Positions 22,800 to 36,429 of a stretch of 64,000 nt of DNA are shown piece by piece. Source of the DNA: Erythroxylum novogranatense (taxonomy: Eukaryota > Streptophyta > Magnoliopsida > Malpighiales > Erythroxylaceae). The notes below the pieces were generated by a model, which was not told the DNA's origin, did no database searches, and saw nothing but the letters and a program-made list of their open reading frames with translations. The translations under genes were made by a program, and so were the position numbers. Numbering within the stretch: the stretch's first letter is position 1; each line of letters starts with the position of its first letter. The stretch spans positions 24,600,350-24,664,349 of the forward strand of contig CM057234.1 of assembly GCA_029891385.1 (NCBI GenBank), read 5' to 3'.

Positions 22800-25700
22800 A
22801 AAAAACTATGATATCAAAAGAAGCCTTTATATATTTTCACTATCTACAACTCGTCAAACTCAACTATGATAATTGGACAGTTAGGATGAAGATCATTCTT
22901 GGAGAAGCAAAGAAAGAAAGATATGGGATGTAGTTAACAAAGGCTACGTGGAGCCTTAAGATGAGAAAAGTTTGATCAAGCTAAAAAAGAAGTCTTAGAT
23001 GAGCAAAGATAAAAAGATCATAGTGAACATGTCATCATCTATCAAGGTTTGAAGGAAGAAATGTCTAAAAAAAATGAAACTACATAAAAGAATGTGTGGA
23101 AAGCAACAAAATTTAAAGATGGTAGTGGCTACTGAAAAATGTAAAGATGTAAGCAAAAGTGTACCAGTAAAACATGTCTTATGACAAAGTTATCCTTAAA
23201 GTTTCAAAACAATTAGATGGAAAGTGGAAAAAGATAATTGTATATGAAAGAGGACATAATCATGAATGAGGTCATGGACATGCATGGAGTCAAAGGAGAG
23301 GAAGAGGTAAACAACAATCTTTTTATGAAAATTGACCTTAAAATTTTCAATATGGTCAAGAAAGAGAAAGAGAAAGGATATTTTGGCAAAAATAATACAT
23401 TAGAAGATGATAAAACAGAAGTTAAATGTTATTCATGTGGCAAGCATAACCATTATTCTTGGTAGTATTTTTTTCGAAAACAAAGATGAAGCAAAGTTTG
23501 CAGAAGTTAATAAAGATGCAACGGAAAGAACTTTTTTTACTACTTATGATACAGGATGAACCAATAGGTGAAAAAGCACATGATACCTTTATAATGTAGG
23601 TAGCAATTATAGGATGGGTGACAAAATAAAATTTGTTAAATTAGACACTAAAGTGATAAGGACTATATATTTTAGTGATAATACAACAATGAAGAATAAA
23701 GACAAGGCTATGATTTTGCTTAAGACAAAAGTAAGTGGTCATAAGCTTTTCCTTAGTAGTTACATTATGTTAAAACTAAATAATAATATTTTAAGCATTG
23801 GTTGACTTTTAGAGAATGGTTATCAAATTCATACGGAGGTTTATACTCTTTGACTTTGAGATCATAATACTATTTTTTAAAAGGTACTATGACTAACAAT
23901 ATGATATTTTTATTAAACTTACACAATACAGAGACCATGTGTTTAAAGATTGGTGTCAATGATCCTTTCTGTATATGGCATATAAGGTATGAATATTTGA
24001 ATTTTAATGCACTCAAGTATAGAACATCCTAAAAAATTACGTGAGGCATGCTTATTTAAAAAACATTCAAGAAAAAGTTTTCTAGACCAACCAATTTCAA
24101 GAGCTACTAAGCCACTCAAACTTACTCATGCAGATATTTGTGGCACATTAATACTCCATAATGGGTAAAATTTTTGAAGTACAAGTCTGAAGATTTTGAT
24201 GTGTTTAAAAAGTGTAAAGCTTAATTAAAAAAGAAAATGGTTGTGATATTAAAGCTTTAAGAACAAATGAAGGTAAAGAATTTACTTATAATAAATTTAA
24301 GAGATTTTGTGAGCTATATGAATTCATTGTCCTCTTAGAGTGCCTAGATTTCTCCAATAAAATAAAATTACTAAAAAAAAGAATTGAACAATCCTGAATA
24401 TAGAGAAAACCATGTTGAAAAGTATGATGATGTCTAAGGAGTTTAGCCTAAAGCACTTGTATGTACAATTTTTCTTTCAAATCATAGTCCTATAAAATGC
24501 TAAAAAGATGTCATTTCATAAGAAGTATAGAGTGAAGTAAAACCTTATACATCACATTTGATAGTTTGTAGTTCTATTATTTATCTTTATGTTTTAAAGC
24601 AAGAAAAGCCTAAACATGATGATCAAAGTAAGAAGTTTGTTTTTATTGGATATGATGAGAACTTTAAAGACTACAAGTTGTTCAAGCCAAGTAATAGCAA
24701 GATTGTTATTAGTTGAGATATTGAATTTATTGAAGAAACATTTTTGGATTGGAGCTCTCAAATGGATAGATATTATGTTTTCCTTCTATATTTTGAATAT
24801 GAAGAAGAAAAGAAGGTTATTTAAGAAATAAAAATTGAAATTTCTTCAGCAACCTCACCAACCTCATCATCTTAAGCATCATCATCTACATGTCTACTAA
24901 TAAGTATGGGACCTCAAGGATATCAAAGACTTGAGGAATTTTATGATAATCCTAACTTGTCTTAACTACTTATACATATTGAGTCTTTTAAATTTTGAAG
25001 ATGCTAATGAGAATAAGAAGTGGATTCATGCAATAAACAAAGAAATTTAAATCATTAAAAGGAAAAATATATGGGAACTTATTTACTTTTTAAGAGGTCT
25101 TCATGCCATTAGAGCTAAATGGGTGTACAAAATATTTTTAAAAATTACAAAGCTAAATAATATACAAGGTAAGGCTTGTTGTCAAAAGGTAAGTGAAAGC
25201 AAGATATTGATAATGAAGAGATATCTGCCTATATTAGTCAATTGAAAACAATACATCTATTAATATGTATACCATCTAAAATGATTGAAGAATTCACCAA
25301 TTGAATGTCATGTTCACTTTCCTTAATGGTTAATTTGAAAAAGAAGTCTATATTGAGCAACCAATGAGGTATATTGTACAAGGTCAAGAGGATAAAGTAT
25401 TAAAATTAAAGCAAGAGCTATATGGACTTAAATAAGTTTCAGGAGCTTGGAATAGCAAAATCAACAATTATTTCCAAGAGAATGGTTTCACTAGATGCTT
25501 ACACAACTACACTTTTTTTTATATAAAACAGGATAAATATAATTTGTTATTTATTTATATATTTGTGGATGGTCTTATCTTCATATGCAAGAATTCAAAT
25601 ATGTTTGAAGAGTTCAAATATCTTTTCACCCAAAAGTTTAAGATGAGTGGCATGAGATTGATATCTTACTAATTAGGAATCACAATGAAATGAATGGAAA

Positions 25701-26167
25701 CACTCAAGAAGGTTATGCAAAGAAGATGCTTAATAAGTTCAAGATGATAAATAGTAAGTTGGTTAACACTCCTGTGAAATATAGAATAACGCTATCTAAG
25801 TTAGATGGATAAAAGAGTTTAGATCCAACTGTGTTGGAAAGTCTTGTATAAAATTTGAGGTAATTAACTTGTATAAGACCATATATCTCATTTGCAATTG
25901 AATTTAATAATCGATCTATAGAGATAACATCTATGGTTTACTTAAAGACAACTAAAAGAATTATTAGATATCTTAAAGGTATAATTAATTATGGCATGTT
26001 TTAATCATTTTTTATAATCTTTAATCTAATGGGTACTTATGATAGTGATTTTATCAAAGATCTTAATAATAGAAAAAAGTGCTAGTGGTTTTGTTTTCCT
26101 TTTGGGATATAATGCCAATCTCTTGATGTTTAAAGAAAAAACCCATAGTCATACTCTCTACGTATGA
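22800..26167 (+). pseudogene. Copia 1 gag-pol remains (gag to RNase H start)
   Basis: Domains are visible in order despite many stops and shifts. A gag zinc knuckle degraded to CYSCGKHNHYSW (about 23425-23463) comes first. A GAG-pre-integrase stretch with WHIRYEYLNFNALK follows at about 23978-24025, then THADICG at about 24125. The reverse transcriptase part has KLKQELYGLK at about 25405-25432 and an FVDGLIFICKN segment (normally YVDDLIF) at about 25562. The start of RNase H reads SGFVFLLGY at about 26085. The catalytic YVDD is altered to FVDG, so it is not functional. Confidence 0.75.
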
Positions 26168-28404
26168 ATTAGTGTTGGGACTCGATCTGGAAACCGGATC
26201 CCAACCGGAGAAATGGAAAACGAATACGAATACGAACCAATATGGATCGAATCAAAGCAAGGAAACGAAACATAAGGCGAAATCAAATCAGATACGAAGC
26301 AAACTTCGGATGAAATCGAATCGAAACCAATTTCCGACATCCGTGAACAAATATCGAAGAAAGCATTTGCGTTGGAAACCTTAAGACTATCAGTCGAAAC
26401 TAATCCAATCTGTGTACATTTTTTTCTTTCTTTCTTTCTTTCATTTTCATTCCATCTCTTACAAGTGACTTCAATATCCTCAATCCAATAACATTCACAT
26501 ACAATCGCACTATCCAATATCCAATACCCGTTCATTCACATTTTTTCATATACAAATCATGCTTATATCTCAGTTGAACATACAAAAGTTATATAACATA
26601 TCCATGTGCAATACCATAACTCAATAGCCTCATCCAACCATCATAATTCAATTACGATTTATACACCATTTCATAAATCAAAGCTTTATACAAATCACAA
26701 TGGCATTTTCAAGCCTTATACATTACCCATAACCCTAAACCAAAGTACACAATATACAACGATTCTAGACTTCTCAGCAACCATCTAACTTAACAATAAT
26801 ACAATATAAACACATGCAAACATAAATCTTTATTTTCTTTCACCCGATCTTCTTCTCATCACCTGTGGATGGGAATGAAGGGGGTGAGCTTTACAGCCCG
26901 TGGGTAACAGTTTATAACAAATATATAAACAAAATCTTTAAAATTCTTTTTCTTTTCTGGTCTTAGAAAACATTTCTTTGAAATCCGTAAAGCACATTTT
27001 CCAAAAGTTCTTTTCTTGCTGTAGTCAAACTCGCAGTTTGTAAAACGTATGATTTTTAGGTTTTCAGCCATAAATCCATAGATTACAAAACATGAATGCA
27101 TCAACTTGACAATTTATAGATGCAATGTCATATCGCATATGCAATGCACACAAATGGCTCGAGAGTTCCATAAACACGACGAAAACTGAAGTTTACCGTA
27201 AACACGACGAGTCTATTTTTCGGATCTCGTAAGCCTCAAGCAGGCAACCAGGAGAAGGCTAAGGGGGGTCAACGTGCACGTGACTTAACGAAATAGGTTC
27301 TCTCTTGCCCACACAAAAGCACATATCATGCTCAAATCAATTAATCGAATACTCTTTTACGAATATACACAATGCCATGAAATCTTTCGAGGCATAACAC
27401 AATGCATTTTGCGTTTCATCAAAAGTTTATGCATGGAATCAATAATGATTTTTCAAATCATTCACAAAATGGTGCAACATTTATGATGCAATTGAAATCA
27501 GAAAATCTCTTTGTTTAAAAAAAGCATTAGTGGCTTATAAATTTCATTATAAACAAGTACCCACCTCGAATCGATGCTAGAAACTTGTTCCTCGCTCCAA
27601 TTTGTCCATTGATTCCTTCTTTCTTCTAATAGAAAATTCCCTACACCAATTTCCCACAAATTCAATCTCATAAATAACATAATCCTTAAAATTGAACTTA
27701 GAAAACACTAATCCCTCCTATATTCAAGCTTTCTAAATCATAAATTGCCAAAATCTCCAAATTCTAAATTTGGGCATAAACCCTAATTAATTTCCATCCA
27801 AAATTAAACCCATAATACTAAACAATCACCAAAATTGACTTCATAATACACAAACCCATATCATTTTCCATGATTCTAAACCAAAAATCTTCCAAAATTC
27901 ACGAATCAAAATTTCGGGTCTTACCTTATCCTTCAAAATTTTTAGATTTCTTAGCTCATGTTGGAGCTCTCTTCATCCTCCACGTTTTTTCCTTCATGAA
28001 GAAACATGGAAAGCTTGCTTGAAGACCCCTAAAAATCAAACCCTAGCTCTCTCTCTTTTCTTTCTCATTCACTCATCCGAAAGTTTCTCTCCCTTCTCTC
28101 TTCTCTCTTATTCTCTTATTCTTTCTCTAGAAAAATCGTGATTCTTCTCATCCTACAGCAGCCCTTACCTTTATAATGTCATGTCATTAAATGACTTAAA
28201 ATTGACACATTTGCCCTTACTCATAAGCCTAAAACTTAACTCTTTAAATAAACTTCCAAAATTGCCCCTTCCTTTTTGCCTTAAAAACTTTAGGAAAATG
28301 TCCCTCTATATCTTACGAATCCATCGCTTCAAGAATCAAGTCGATCGGAGCTCTATATCTCAAAATATCTCAAAAATACTGAAGTCTGTTCTTCATACTC
28401 GAGG

Positions 28405-28930
28405 CTGAACACTACATCTAAATTCCGACCCGAAATTGAAAGTCTTAAAGGCCACATTATAGCTCAGATCCTTCATAAACTTTTAAGCCCCATGTCTCTA
28501 TTTTAATTAGCAACAAGAATCAACTCAATCCGAGCTCTAGTGATCGAGATATATCCAAAATACTGAACCCTGTTCAGCCACTACAACACCGGGACTGAAC
28601 ACTACACTAAACTTCCGACCTATATTTGGAAGTCTTAGAGGCTAACTTATAACTTGGATCCTTCATAACATTTTTAGCCCCATGTCTCTATTTTAATTAG
28701 CAACAAGAATCAACTCAATCCGAGCTCTATTGATCGAGATATATCCAAAATACTGAACACTATTCAGCCACTACAACACCAGGACTGAACACTACACTGA
28801 ACTTCCGACCTGTATTTGAAAGTCTTAGAGGCTACATTATAGCTTGGATCCTTCATAACATTTATATCCCCATATCTCTAGTTTAATTTCCAAAAAGAAT
28901 CATATCGATTGGATGTCTGACGAAGAAGTT
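28405..28930. repeat. 190 bp tandem repeat in LTR A (about 2.8 units)
   Basis: Units start at 28405, 28595 and 28785 (each CTGAACACTACA, then TTCCGACC). Each includes a TCTCTA-TTTAATT block and a CAAAATACTGAA segment. The last unit runs into the GGTCGG array. Confidence 0.85.
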
Positions 28931-28949
28931 ATAGCCAAAAGACTGAAGA

Positions 28950-29135
28950 GAGGTCAGAGCTCGGCCAGAAAATCAAAGCTCGACCAGAACGAAGATTGGT
29001 CGGCCAACAGAGGTCGGTCGGCCAATAGAGGTCGGTCGGCCAACAGAGGTCGGTCGGCAATCAGAGATCGGTCAGCCAACAGAGGTCGGCCAATAGAGGT
29101 CGACTAATAGAGGTCGGTCAATAGAGGTCGGCCAA
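28950..29135. repeat. GGTCGGTCGGCC minisatellite in LTR A
   Basis: About eight copies of a 16-18 bp unit such as CAACAGAGGTCGGTCGGC, GC-rich within AT-rich DNA. It follows the shared block ending in GCCAAAAGACTGAAG, the same position as the unrelated arrays in the other LTRs. Confidence 0.85.
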
Positions 29136-30312
29136 CACCCAATCTGACCTTCAAACTTATAACACTCATAACTTTTGACTCCGAGCTCCAAATTGGATAA
29201 ACTTGGTACCGTTGGAAAGATAAAAGAGAGATCTACAATTTTCAAGAAGAACTCATAAACAAACTCAATTTTTAAAGGGGTAAAAAATGAGCTCGAAAAT
29301 AACCGATCGATAATCTCCTCAAAACTTTACACAACACCTCAACTTGAAAACATCATAACTTTTAAACCAGAACTCCAAATTTGACAAACTCGGTGCCTAT
29401 AGAAAGGTAAAAGAACCCTATACAACTTTTATGAAGGATTTAAAAATCAGATCGACCTCTAAATGGGTCAAAAACTCCACACAAAGTGACTGGTCGATCG
29501 GCTTCACCCTAAACAACATCAGAACTTCTAAAAATCATGACTTTCTACTCCCTTGTCCAATATTTTCGTGCTTTATATCAATGGAAAGATAAAAACATAA
29601 TCTACCACTATCATTAAGACCACTTTGGCTAAATCCATCTAAATCAATACAGATTTGCCATTGAAGTCTCTAAACACCATTCCAACACATAAACTTCACA
29701 TATCAACACATCAACTTCACATATTCACCCACTACCACAAACTCTTCAACTAATTCATCTCAAACACAATTCAACTCTCCAATAAACTATTCCAAAGCCA
29801 TTTCCCCACATCAAACTCAAAACTAAAGGATATGGGCATATACATTTCTCTTTTACAAAAGTCATACACAATCTTACTTTTAATAGCATTTTTCAAAACC
29901 AAGGCAAAATACACTTAACTTTCAAAGATCATAACTTTCAATCCCGATATCGAAAAATAGCATACTTTATGGCTACGAAAAGCTCTCAACATAAGCTACA
30001 ACTTCATGAAGATCATTTCCTCAAATTCTGCCTAAATCAAAAAGTCAACTTTCAAATCAAACTTTCTATTTTCTTCAAAATATAACACTTTCACTAATTA
30101 CTTCTTGCTTTTCAACTTCCATTTCAATCAACTAGTTCATTTTGACTTTCATAACTCATACAACTCTACTCAAATTTCAAAGTCATCAAAATCAATCACT
30201 TCATTTCTCATCAGTCTAGCACAATAACATCTATAACATAATTCATATCTGAAAACACTCATTGAATTCATTTTAATATTCCTAATTTCCACCGAAAGTT
30301 CGGGGTCCAACA

Positions 30313-30616
30313 ATTAGAGTATGTCTCAATTAATTACCTATATTCATTAGGCTATTCTAAGATAGGAGCAAGTATATTGATACAAAGTTTTACTTTATTT
30401 GATAATGTGTTGTTAAGAAGGAGATTAACTTAGAGTTTGTAAAGCCCCCTAATCAAGTTGCTAGCATTTGTAATTAAATGGTCAAATCTTAATCAATTCA
30501 GGCACTCTAAGATTCATTTTAAAGCTTTATGTTTTTAGATATACATGAAACTAACCTTGCGGCATTTGAAATTACCCATAGAGAGTTATGGAAAAATAAC
30601 TACAATATAGTAAAAT
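30313..30616 (+). pseudogene. Copia 1 RNase H end and 3' tail
   Basis: Continues the frame after solo LTR A: EYVS, then a LGYSK segment, and EFVKPPNQVA at about 30435-30465, the usual Copia C-terminal motif before the 3' LTR. Stops interrupt it. Confidence 0.7.
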
Positions 30617-30843
30617 TGTTATATTATGTAGATTTTATTATATCATTATAAGTATCTCCTTTTATATTCTAACATTAAATATCTTTAAGTTAGTTAGTCT
30701 AAAATTATCCATTGATAATGTAAATAGCCATATAATTTTTCATTTTTGTAAAAGGAAACAAATAAAAGTTTTATTACAATAATACTCTTATTTCATTATT
30801 TGTGAATGTGTGTAAGTATTTGTGAGTATCTTATTTTTTTTCA
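30617..30843 (+). repeat. 3' LTR of Copia 1
   Basis: Begins TGTTATATTATG and ends TTTTTTTTCA. Clearly related to 22573-22781 but diverged. Confidence 0.65.
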
Positions 30844-31400
30844 AATGAGCAACTATCTTTTTTCATGATTTGCTAACTAATAAAGAAAGAAGAAAAGGAA
30901 GGAAAAGCTAAAGATAAATCAAGATACCTAAAAATGAGATGATAATCACATCAATATAGACTTGTTTTATTAATTTAGTAATAATTGTTATTGCTTATAT
31001 TTTTATGAAATATGAAAGTTATCATTTCTCTATGTTTATAAAGGAACATGAGCATAGATACATTCATGTATTAGACCATGTACTATTCTATGTGTGCACT
31101 ATTATATGACATGATCTTTGAGTTGTCCATATATCGACCCATATCTTCAGTTGATATTATTATAGAGGAATATGCCTTAATACTTAATCGTGTATTAGAC
31201 TATGTTAGTTCAAATGTAGGGTTAGTTGAGTTCCTTATATTATCCTGATGGAATCAACTTTTCTTATTATCTTTATATTTTCATGTCTTTTATCTATAAT
31301 TTATGCGACGCTTTTATAAAATGACATTTCTTAAACATATATTATACTTCATCTTTTGTATATAACGTTGTAATATACTACAAAAGATAGAAGCACCGCA
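30844..31400. other. Unresolved repeat-like DNA between Copia 1 and Copia 2
   Basis: No gene. A stretch at about 31110-31160 resembles 57910-57960 (both have GACAT, then TTGA-TT and TATCGA), so this may be part of the Copia 2 long terminal repeat or leader. Boundaries not resolved. Confidence 0.35.
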
Positions 31401-31429
31401 CCCTACTCTTCATTCTTAACCACAATTAT

Positions 31430-33524
31430 AGTGAGTGTTAAGGATCAAAATGCAAAAAACAAAATTGCTTTGTAATATAAACTGAAAGAGGAGCAAGAAG
31501 TTGAAAAACTCTTTGCACTCTTGTTGCTTTGTTTGGTTACAATAATTGGATTATGAATTCTAGATGTACATGTCGTATAGAATATGATGATTTCTTTTTA
31601 AAATCTTAGACAATAAACTTTAGTGTAAATTCATAACCAGCAATGGTGCTCTCTTGAAGGTGAAATGAAAAAGATATTTTGTTGTAAATACTTCAATAGG
31701 TGTCAAGTTCATAATTGATGAACTTCTAGTACCTAGAATTAATCAAACTTTGTTGAGTGTTGGTAAATTAATTGAAAAAAAGATGTGTTGTCAAATTTTA
31801 TAAGGGTGAACATGTGACAACTGACTCTAAAGGAGCTAAAATGATAAGGGTTTACATGATTTGGAATGATAAAGCCAAGTATGTTGTAAAGAGTAATTCC
31901 ATAAATTATGCTAAATTTTATAATTATAAATGAGTCTATGTTATGGCACAATAAATTAAAACATGTTCATCTTAAAGCATTGAAAAGAATGAGTAAAAAT
32001 GGTATTATACAAGGCTTTCCCGTAATAGAAACTATTGAAATCTATTAGGTCTGCCAGTTTGGGAAGTAAGCAAAATTTCCTTTTTCTAATGCTTTTTGGA
32101 GAGCTTAATAGATGTTACAACTACTTATAATTGATGAATTTAAACCTACTGAGGTCTCACTAAATGAAAATAGAAGTGTTATTCATTAATGATTATAAAA
32201 GATATAACTGGATTACTTTTTTAAAACATAAAAGTCATGCATTTTAGAAATCAAGAAGTTGAAAGAAAGAATTGAAAAAAGATATCTCTCACTTAATCAA
32301 CTAAGACTTGATAATGGTTTTGAAAATATTGTTTAAGGAGTTCAAAGATTTTTTATCCAACAGAGAATCAATCACCAATTGACAGCTTTATAGATTCCTC
32401 AATAGAATGGAGTGTTAGATAGGAAAAATAAAAGCATCATAAAGATAGTGAGAAGTATAATGAAACAAAAGAAGTATAAAAAAATTTAGGACAAAAGGAG
32501 TTGAAACTTCAATATATTTACTTAATATGTTACCTATTAAGGTAATAAATTAGAACATCATATGAAACATAGTTTTTTAACTCACAATCTGTTACAGACT
32601 TTGGATGGAAGCAAGGAAGTATTAACCTATACCTATATGACTGCTATTCTTATTGATATTGATCAATTCGGGATAAGGAAATTGATACCTGAGCCCCCTT
32701 CCAGTCTTGTTTTCATGCTCCCCGGTCGAGATGCAAAAGAAGTGACAATCGTCGATTCCTATATGCTTTTTGAAGTTTCTAGTAGTTTCTGAGGTATTCA
32801 TGTTCATAAAGTTAAAATAAAAACTTTAAACAAAAAAGATAAACTCATGATGTTGTTTAATCTTACAACAAGAAAGATTTAAATGGGATGAGATATTTTA
32901 ATTGATGAATTTCCCAAATTAAAATGGCAAATTTTGTTGGTTAATGAACTTTAAAACTCAAAAGATCAGCCTTTTTATCGCTTTGTAAAGAGAAGAAAGT
33001 TTTAAAGGAGGCTAAGAGTAATAAAGTCACTAAAATTTTATTTAGGAGAATAAGCATCTTATTGAAATTTATAAAATAACACATTTAATATTTGTTGAGG
33101 TAATAAATAAGAAAGAATGAGTTGAAGCCATAAAAGATAAGATTTATATGATAAACAAGAATGAAGCTTGATCTCTATTAGAAATACTAACAAATTAAAA
33201 GGTTCTTGGAGTTAAATGAGTTTCTAAAATCAAATTTAATTATGATGCCAATTTAACATTCCTCTTACTGTCATATCAATGTTCCTTAACGGCTTCATCA
33301 AGGAAACCATATATGTTGAGCAATCGAAGGGTTTAAACATTAATAATAAGAAGAATGATGGGTACCTAATGCACAAACGTCATTATGGCTTAAAACAAAC
33401 CCCATGAGATTGGTACAATAAGATTGATGAATACTTGATTAAGAAAAGGTTTAATAGAAGATAAAATGAAGTTACTCTCTATATATTACTTGACAAATTT
33501 GTGAAGGTGATTGTATCCTTATAC
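31430..33524 (+). pseudogene. Copia 2 gag end, integrase and RT first half
   Basis: Reading frames shift repeatedly. Recognisable pieces: GEHVTTDSKGAKMI at about 31806, a GAG-pre-integrase remnant at about 31940-32050, integrase remains to about 32450, then RT fragments, ending DKFVKVIVSLY at 33490-33522. In intact Copia proteins this point is directly followed by VDD. Confidence 0.65.
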
Positions 33525-33673
33525 CAACGATTGGAAACTAAATATAGAGAAAAAGATATATTTAAGTTAGTGAGAGCTAGGAAACAGAAAATGAGAGACT
33601 TAGATCGAGTTTGTTGTATAAAAGATGAAGTAAGTGGAGTGCTAGTGGATGAAAATGACATCAAGAGAAGATG
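33525..33673 (+). pseudogene. RTE LINE ORF, 5' fragment
   Basis: Open frame through RLETKYREKDIFKLVRARKQ up to the solo LTR junction. Corresponds to the linker upstream of RT in plant RTE proteins. Confidence 0.75.
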
Positions 33674-36429
33674 TGCTAGACCCCACTTCCGGAGCTCAAC
33701 ATTCAAAGACAAATAATAGTCAAATCACATTGTAAATTTTTTTTCTTAAACATTTAAAGCGTGTGTGAAAAATCGATAATAAAAATGGCCCGATTTATTT
33801 AAAACAATTCCAATAACAAAGACACAATCATTATTGAACACACCAAAGTTTCAGTAATCACGTGGGCCCACTACAGAACACCATGTTTGTTTTCATAATA
33901 TCTTTACATTTCGAAAACCACCTTTTTTGGCGTAATACAAATACAAAATACACTTGATACAATTGAATACTTATGCTTAAATTGATTTCAAAATACAAAA
34001 AAGCTGAACTAATTTAATTACAAAAGCCTTTAACTATCTTGGAATCTCAATGCCTTGTAAGGATCGCTAATTTTCTCTTTTTGCCCCTAAGGAGGGAAGT
34101 GTGGGGTGAGCTATATAACTCAGTGGCTAATATATTCATAGTCATTGACAATTGACCAAAGTCAAGCATATGTATATATATGTTTAGCAATTCTAGCATT
34201 TATACTTTATACAAGCAATTTGAACATTCATTAAATTTAGCTCAAAACACATAACCACTCATAACATATAACACTCAATATGCTTCATACTTGATAATTT
34301 AAAATGCAATACACAAACTAATGGCTCGAGGGTTCCGTGGAATAAAACAGAGAAATCGAAATTTACTCCGCGAATAAAACGTGCCCATTTTTTGGATCTC
34401 GTGGGCCACAAGCAGGCAGTTGGGAGAAGGCTTTACGTTGACGTGCACGTAACTACGAAACGATTTCTCTCTCACCAAAACAAAGCATATAATCAATGCT
34501 CAAAATCATTTTATAAAAAATGAAATCTTTCATACTTTTTATGCTCTTTCTTCTTTCCATTCAAATCAAAATGCCATGATACAATTCAATGGCATAACGT
34601 TGATCAAAATCACAATTTAATTTTATCAACATATCATGTTTCTTTCACAGTATAATATAATCAAAAATCATTATGTATTTTCAATAAGTCAATTTCAAAC
34701 CATTTAACATATATCTACATATAGGCAAGAATTTGTCCAATCATACAATAACTGTAAATACATTACCCACCTAATTCGCTTGCAAAAATACAAGTTAAGG
34801 TTATTTTTCTCCTTGCTCTTAGGTAGGATTCTCTTGGTTCCCTAAAACAAACCAAGTCTTATTCAATAGGAATCCAATAAAAATCTCACAATGCAAAATC
34901 ACTAAAATTGATTCTAAAATGCTTAAACCCAAGCATTTTCTAAACTCCATGGACTAAAATCCTTCTAAAAATTCAAAAGATCCAAAATGATCTTACCTTG
35001 CTTCTCCACCAATTGAAGAGATCTTTAGCTCAAAAGGAAGCTCTTCTCTTCCCCTTCCTTTTCCTTTATTGAACAACTCCAAAATCTCTCTTGAAGGTTA
35101 ACACAATTGAACCCCTAGCTTGTTTTCTCTTCTTTCTCTCATTCTCTTCTTCTCTTTGTATCTCTCTCTCTTTTTCATGACATTCTCTCTTTTCTCTTAA
35201 ATTTTCATTCTTCTCTTCTGCTTATCCTTCCATTCACGTTTTTCTTCATTTATAAGCAAGACAACACTTCTTCTTCCAATGATGCCCTTAATGATTGAGA
35301 ATTGTCTCATTTGTCCTTCCATTTATGCCTTATGTTTTTTATACTTAAGTGTCTTTCCAAAACACCCTTCAATATTCTGACATAACTCTTTCTTCTAAAA
35401 AAACGTTCTTTCTTATCTTAAGTTTCCAATGACACCAAAATCAATCCATTTGGTTCAGTGACTCGAAAGATACACTTCAAACATTTTTGGACTGCTCTTG
35501 TCCAAATTAGTATACTATACACAATTTCTATCTAAAATTTAAACATATTAGAAGCTAAATTAGATTTCAACTTCTTCATACCATTTGTAGTTTAATGTCT
35601 CTAGTTTATCTTGAAATAAGAATCATCTTATTCAGAGCTCTACTAAGCCAGAAATCATCAAAATACTGAAGCATGTTTAGTAAAATATCCAATTCCTACT
35701 CTTCCAATTGATACCCTTACTTGATTTAATACATCTTTTTGAAATCAACACCAAAAAATATGAATTTCAATGGATACACAAAAATAAAAGTGTTAGGAAT
35801 CTAAGGGTTCAAGAATCACTTCATTTGGAGGTCAGATAGCAAAATTGGGGCCAAAAGAGTCAAACAAGATTTGGTCTCCAATCATATTAAACTTGTCTCG
35901 GGACAAATAGCATAACTCTCACTAGAAATGTTGGATTAAGATCATATTAGAATGATTTCAAAGATAACTTCGAGATCTACAACTTTGAAGAAGACCTTAA
36001 GGTTGGATTTTATCATCTGGATGGTCCAAATGGACCAGACAATAGAATTAGATGAAGCCAAAAGAAAAAGTAGAAGAATGGGAAAAGACAGAACAAGTGA
36101 AAAAATTGCTATAATTTTCTCTAAAGATATTGGATTAAGATGTTCTTCGTATGGTTTTAAAGAAGACTTCAAGATATACAACTTTTATAAAGACATCAAA
36201 GACAGATTCTATCTTATGAAGGGTCAAAAATGGAATAGAACATAGGTACAAATGAAGTCAAATGAAAAAACAGAAGAATGGAAAAAGAAAGAAATGGGAA
36301 AATTGTTATAACTTTCCCTACAGATATCAGATTAAGATGTTCTTTATATGGTTCGAAAGAGGACTTCAAGATCTACAACTTTCATGAGACTTTGAAGACA
36401 GGTTATATCGTTTGGAGGGTCAAAAATAA

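Larger units (their letters stand above)
26173..30312 (-). mobile_element. Solo LTR A (4140 bp), Gypsy-type, TSD ATTAG
   Basis: Starts TGTTGGGACTC, ends GGGGTCCAACA, and is flanked by ATTAG at 26168-26172 and 30313-30317. No internal coding region is present, so it is a solo LTR. Sense strand is inferred as minus from the LTR pair attached to Gypsy gag at 40266-56489. On that strand it has a TATAAAG at 28175-28169, a GAGAGA-rich leader with AGGGTTT, a donor AAG|GTAAGA at 27924, a micro-exon 27625-27565, a donor GAG|GTGGGT at 27564 and an acceptor CCACAG at 26863. Upstream lie three 190 bp tandem units and a GGTCGGTCGGCC array. Confidence 0.9.
22573..30843 (+). mobile_element. Copia element 1, degenerate, split by solo LTR A
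   Basis: Short LTRs lie at about 22573-22781 and 30617-30843 (TGTTATA start, TTTTTTTTCA end). They are followed by a primer binding site and by gag-pol remains on the plus strand (22800-26167 and 30313-30450). The interruption at 26173-30312 is a later solo LTR. Removing it and one ATTAG copy brings a TYE and an EYVS codon run into one frame, matching the Copia RNase H motif T-EAEYV. Many stops show an old, dead copy. No target duplication was seen at the outer ends. Confidence 0.8.

Noticed and set aside
28950..29135. Possible CRISPR-like array
   Set aside because: Direct repeats are contiguous with no spacers of uniform length, and this is a plant LTR minisatellite.
31739..31951. 70-codon minus-strand frame
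   Set aside because: Antisense shadow of Copia 2 remains that read on plus.
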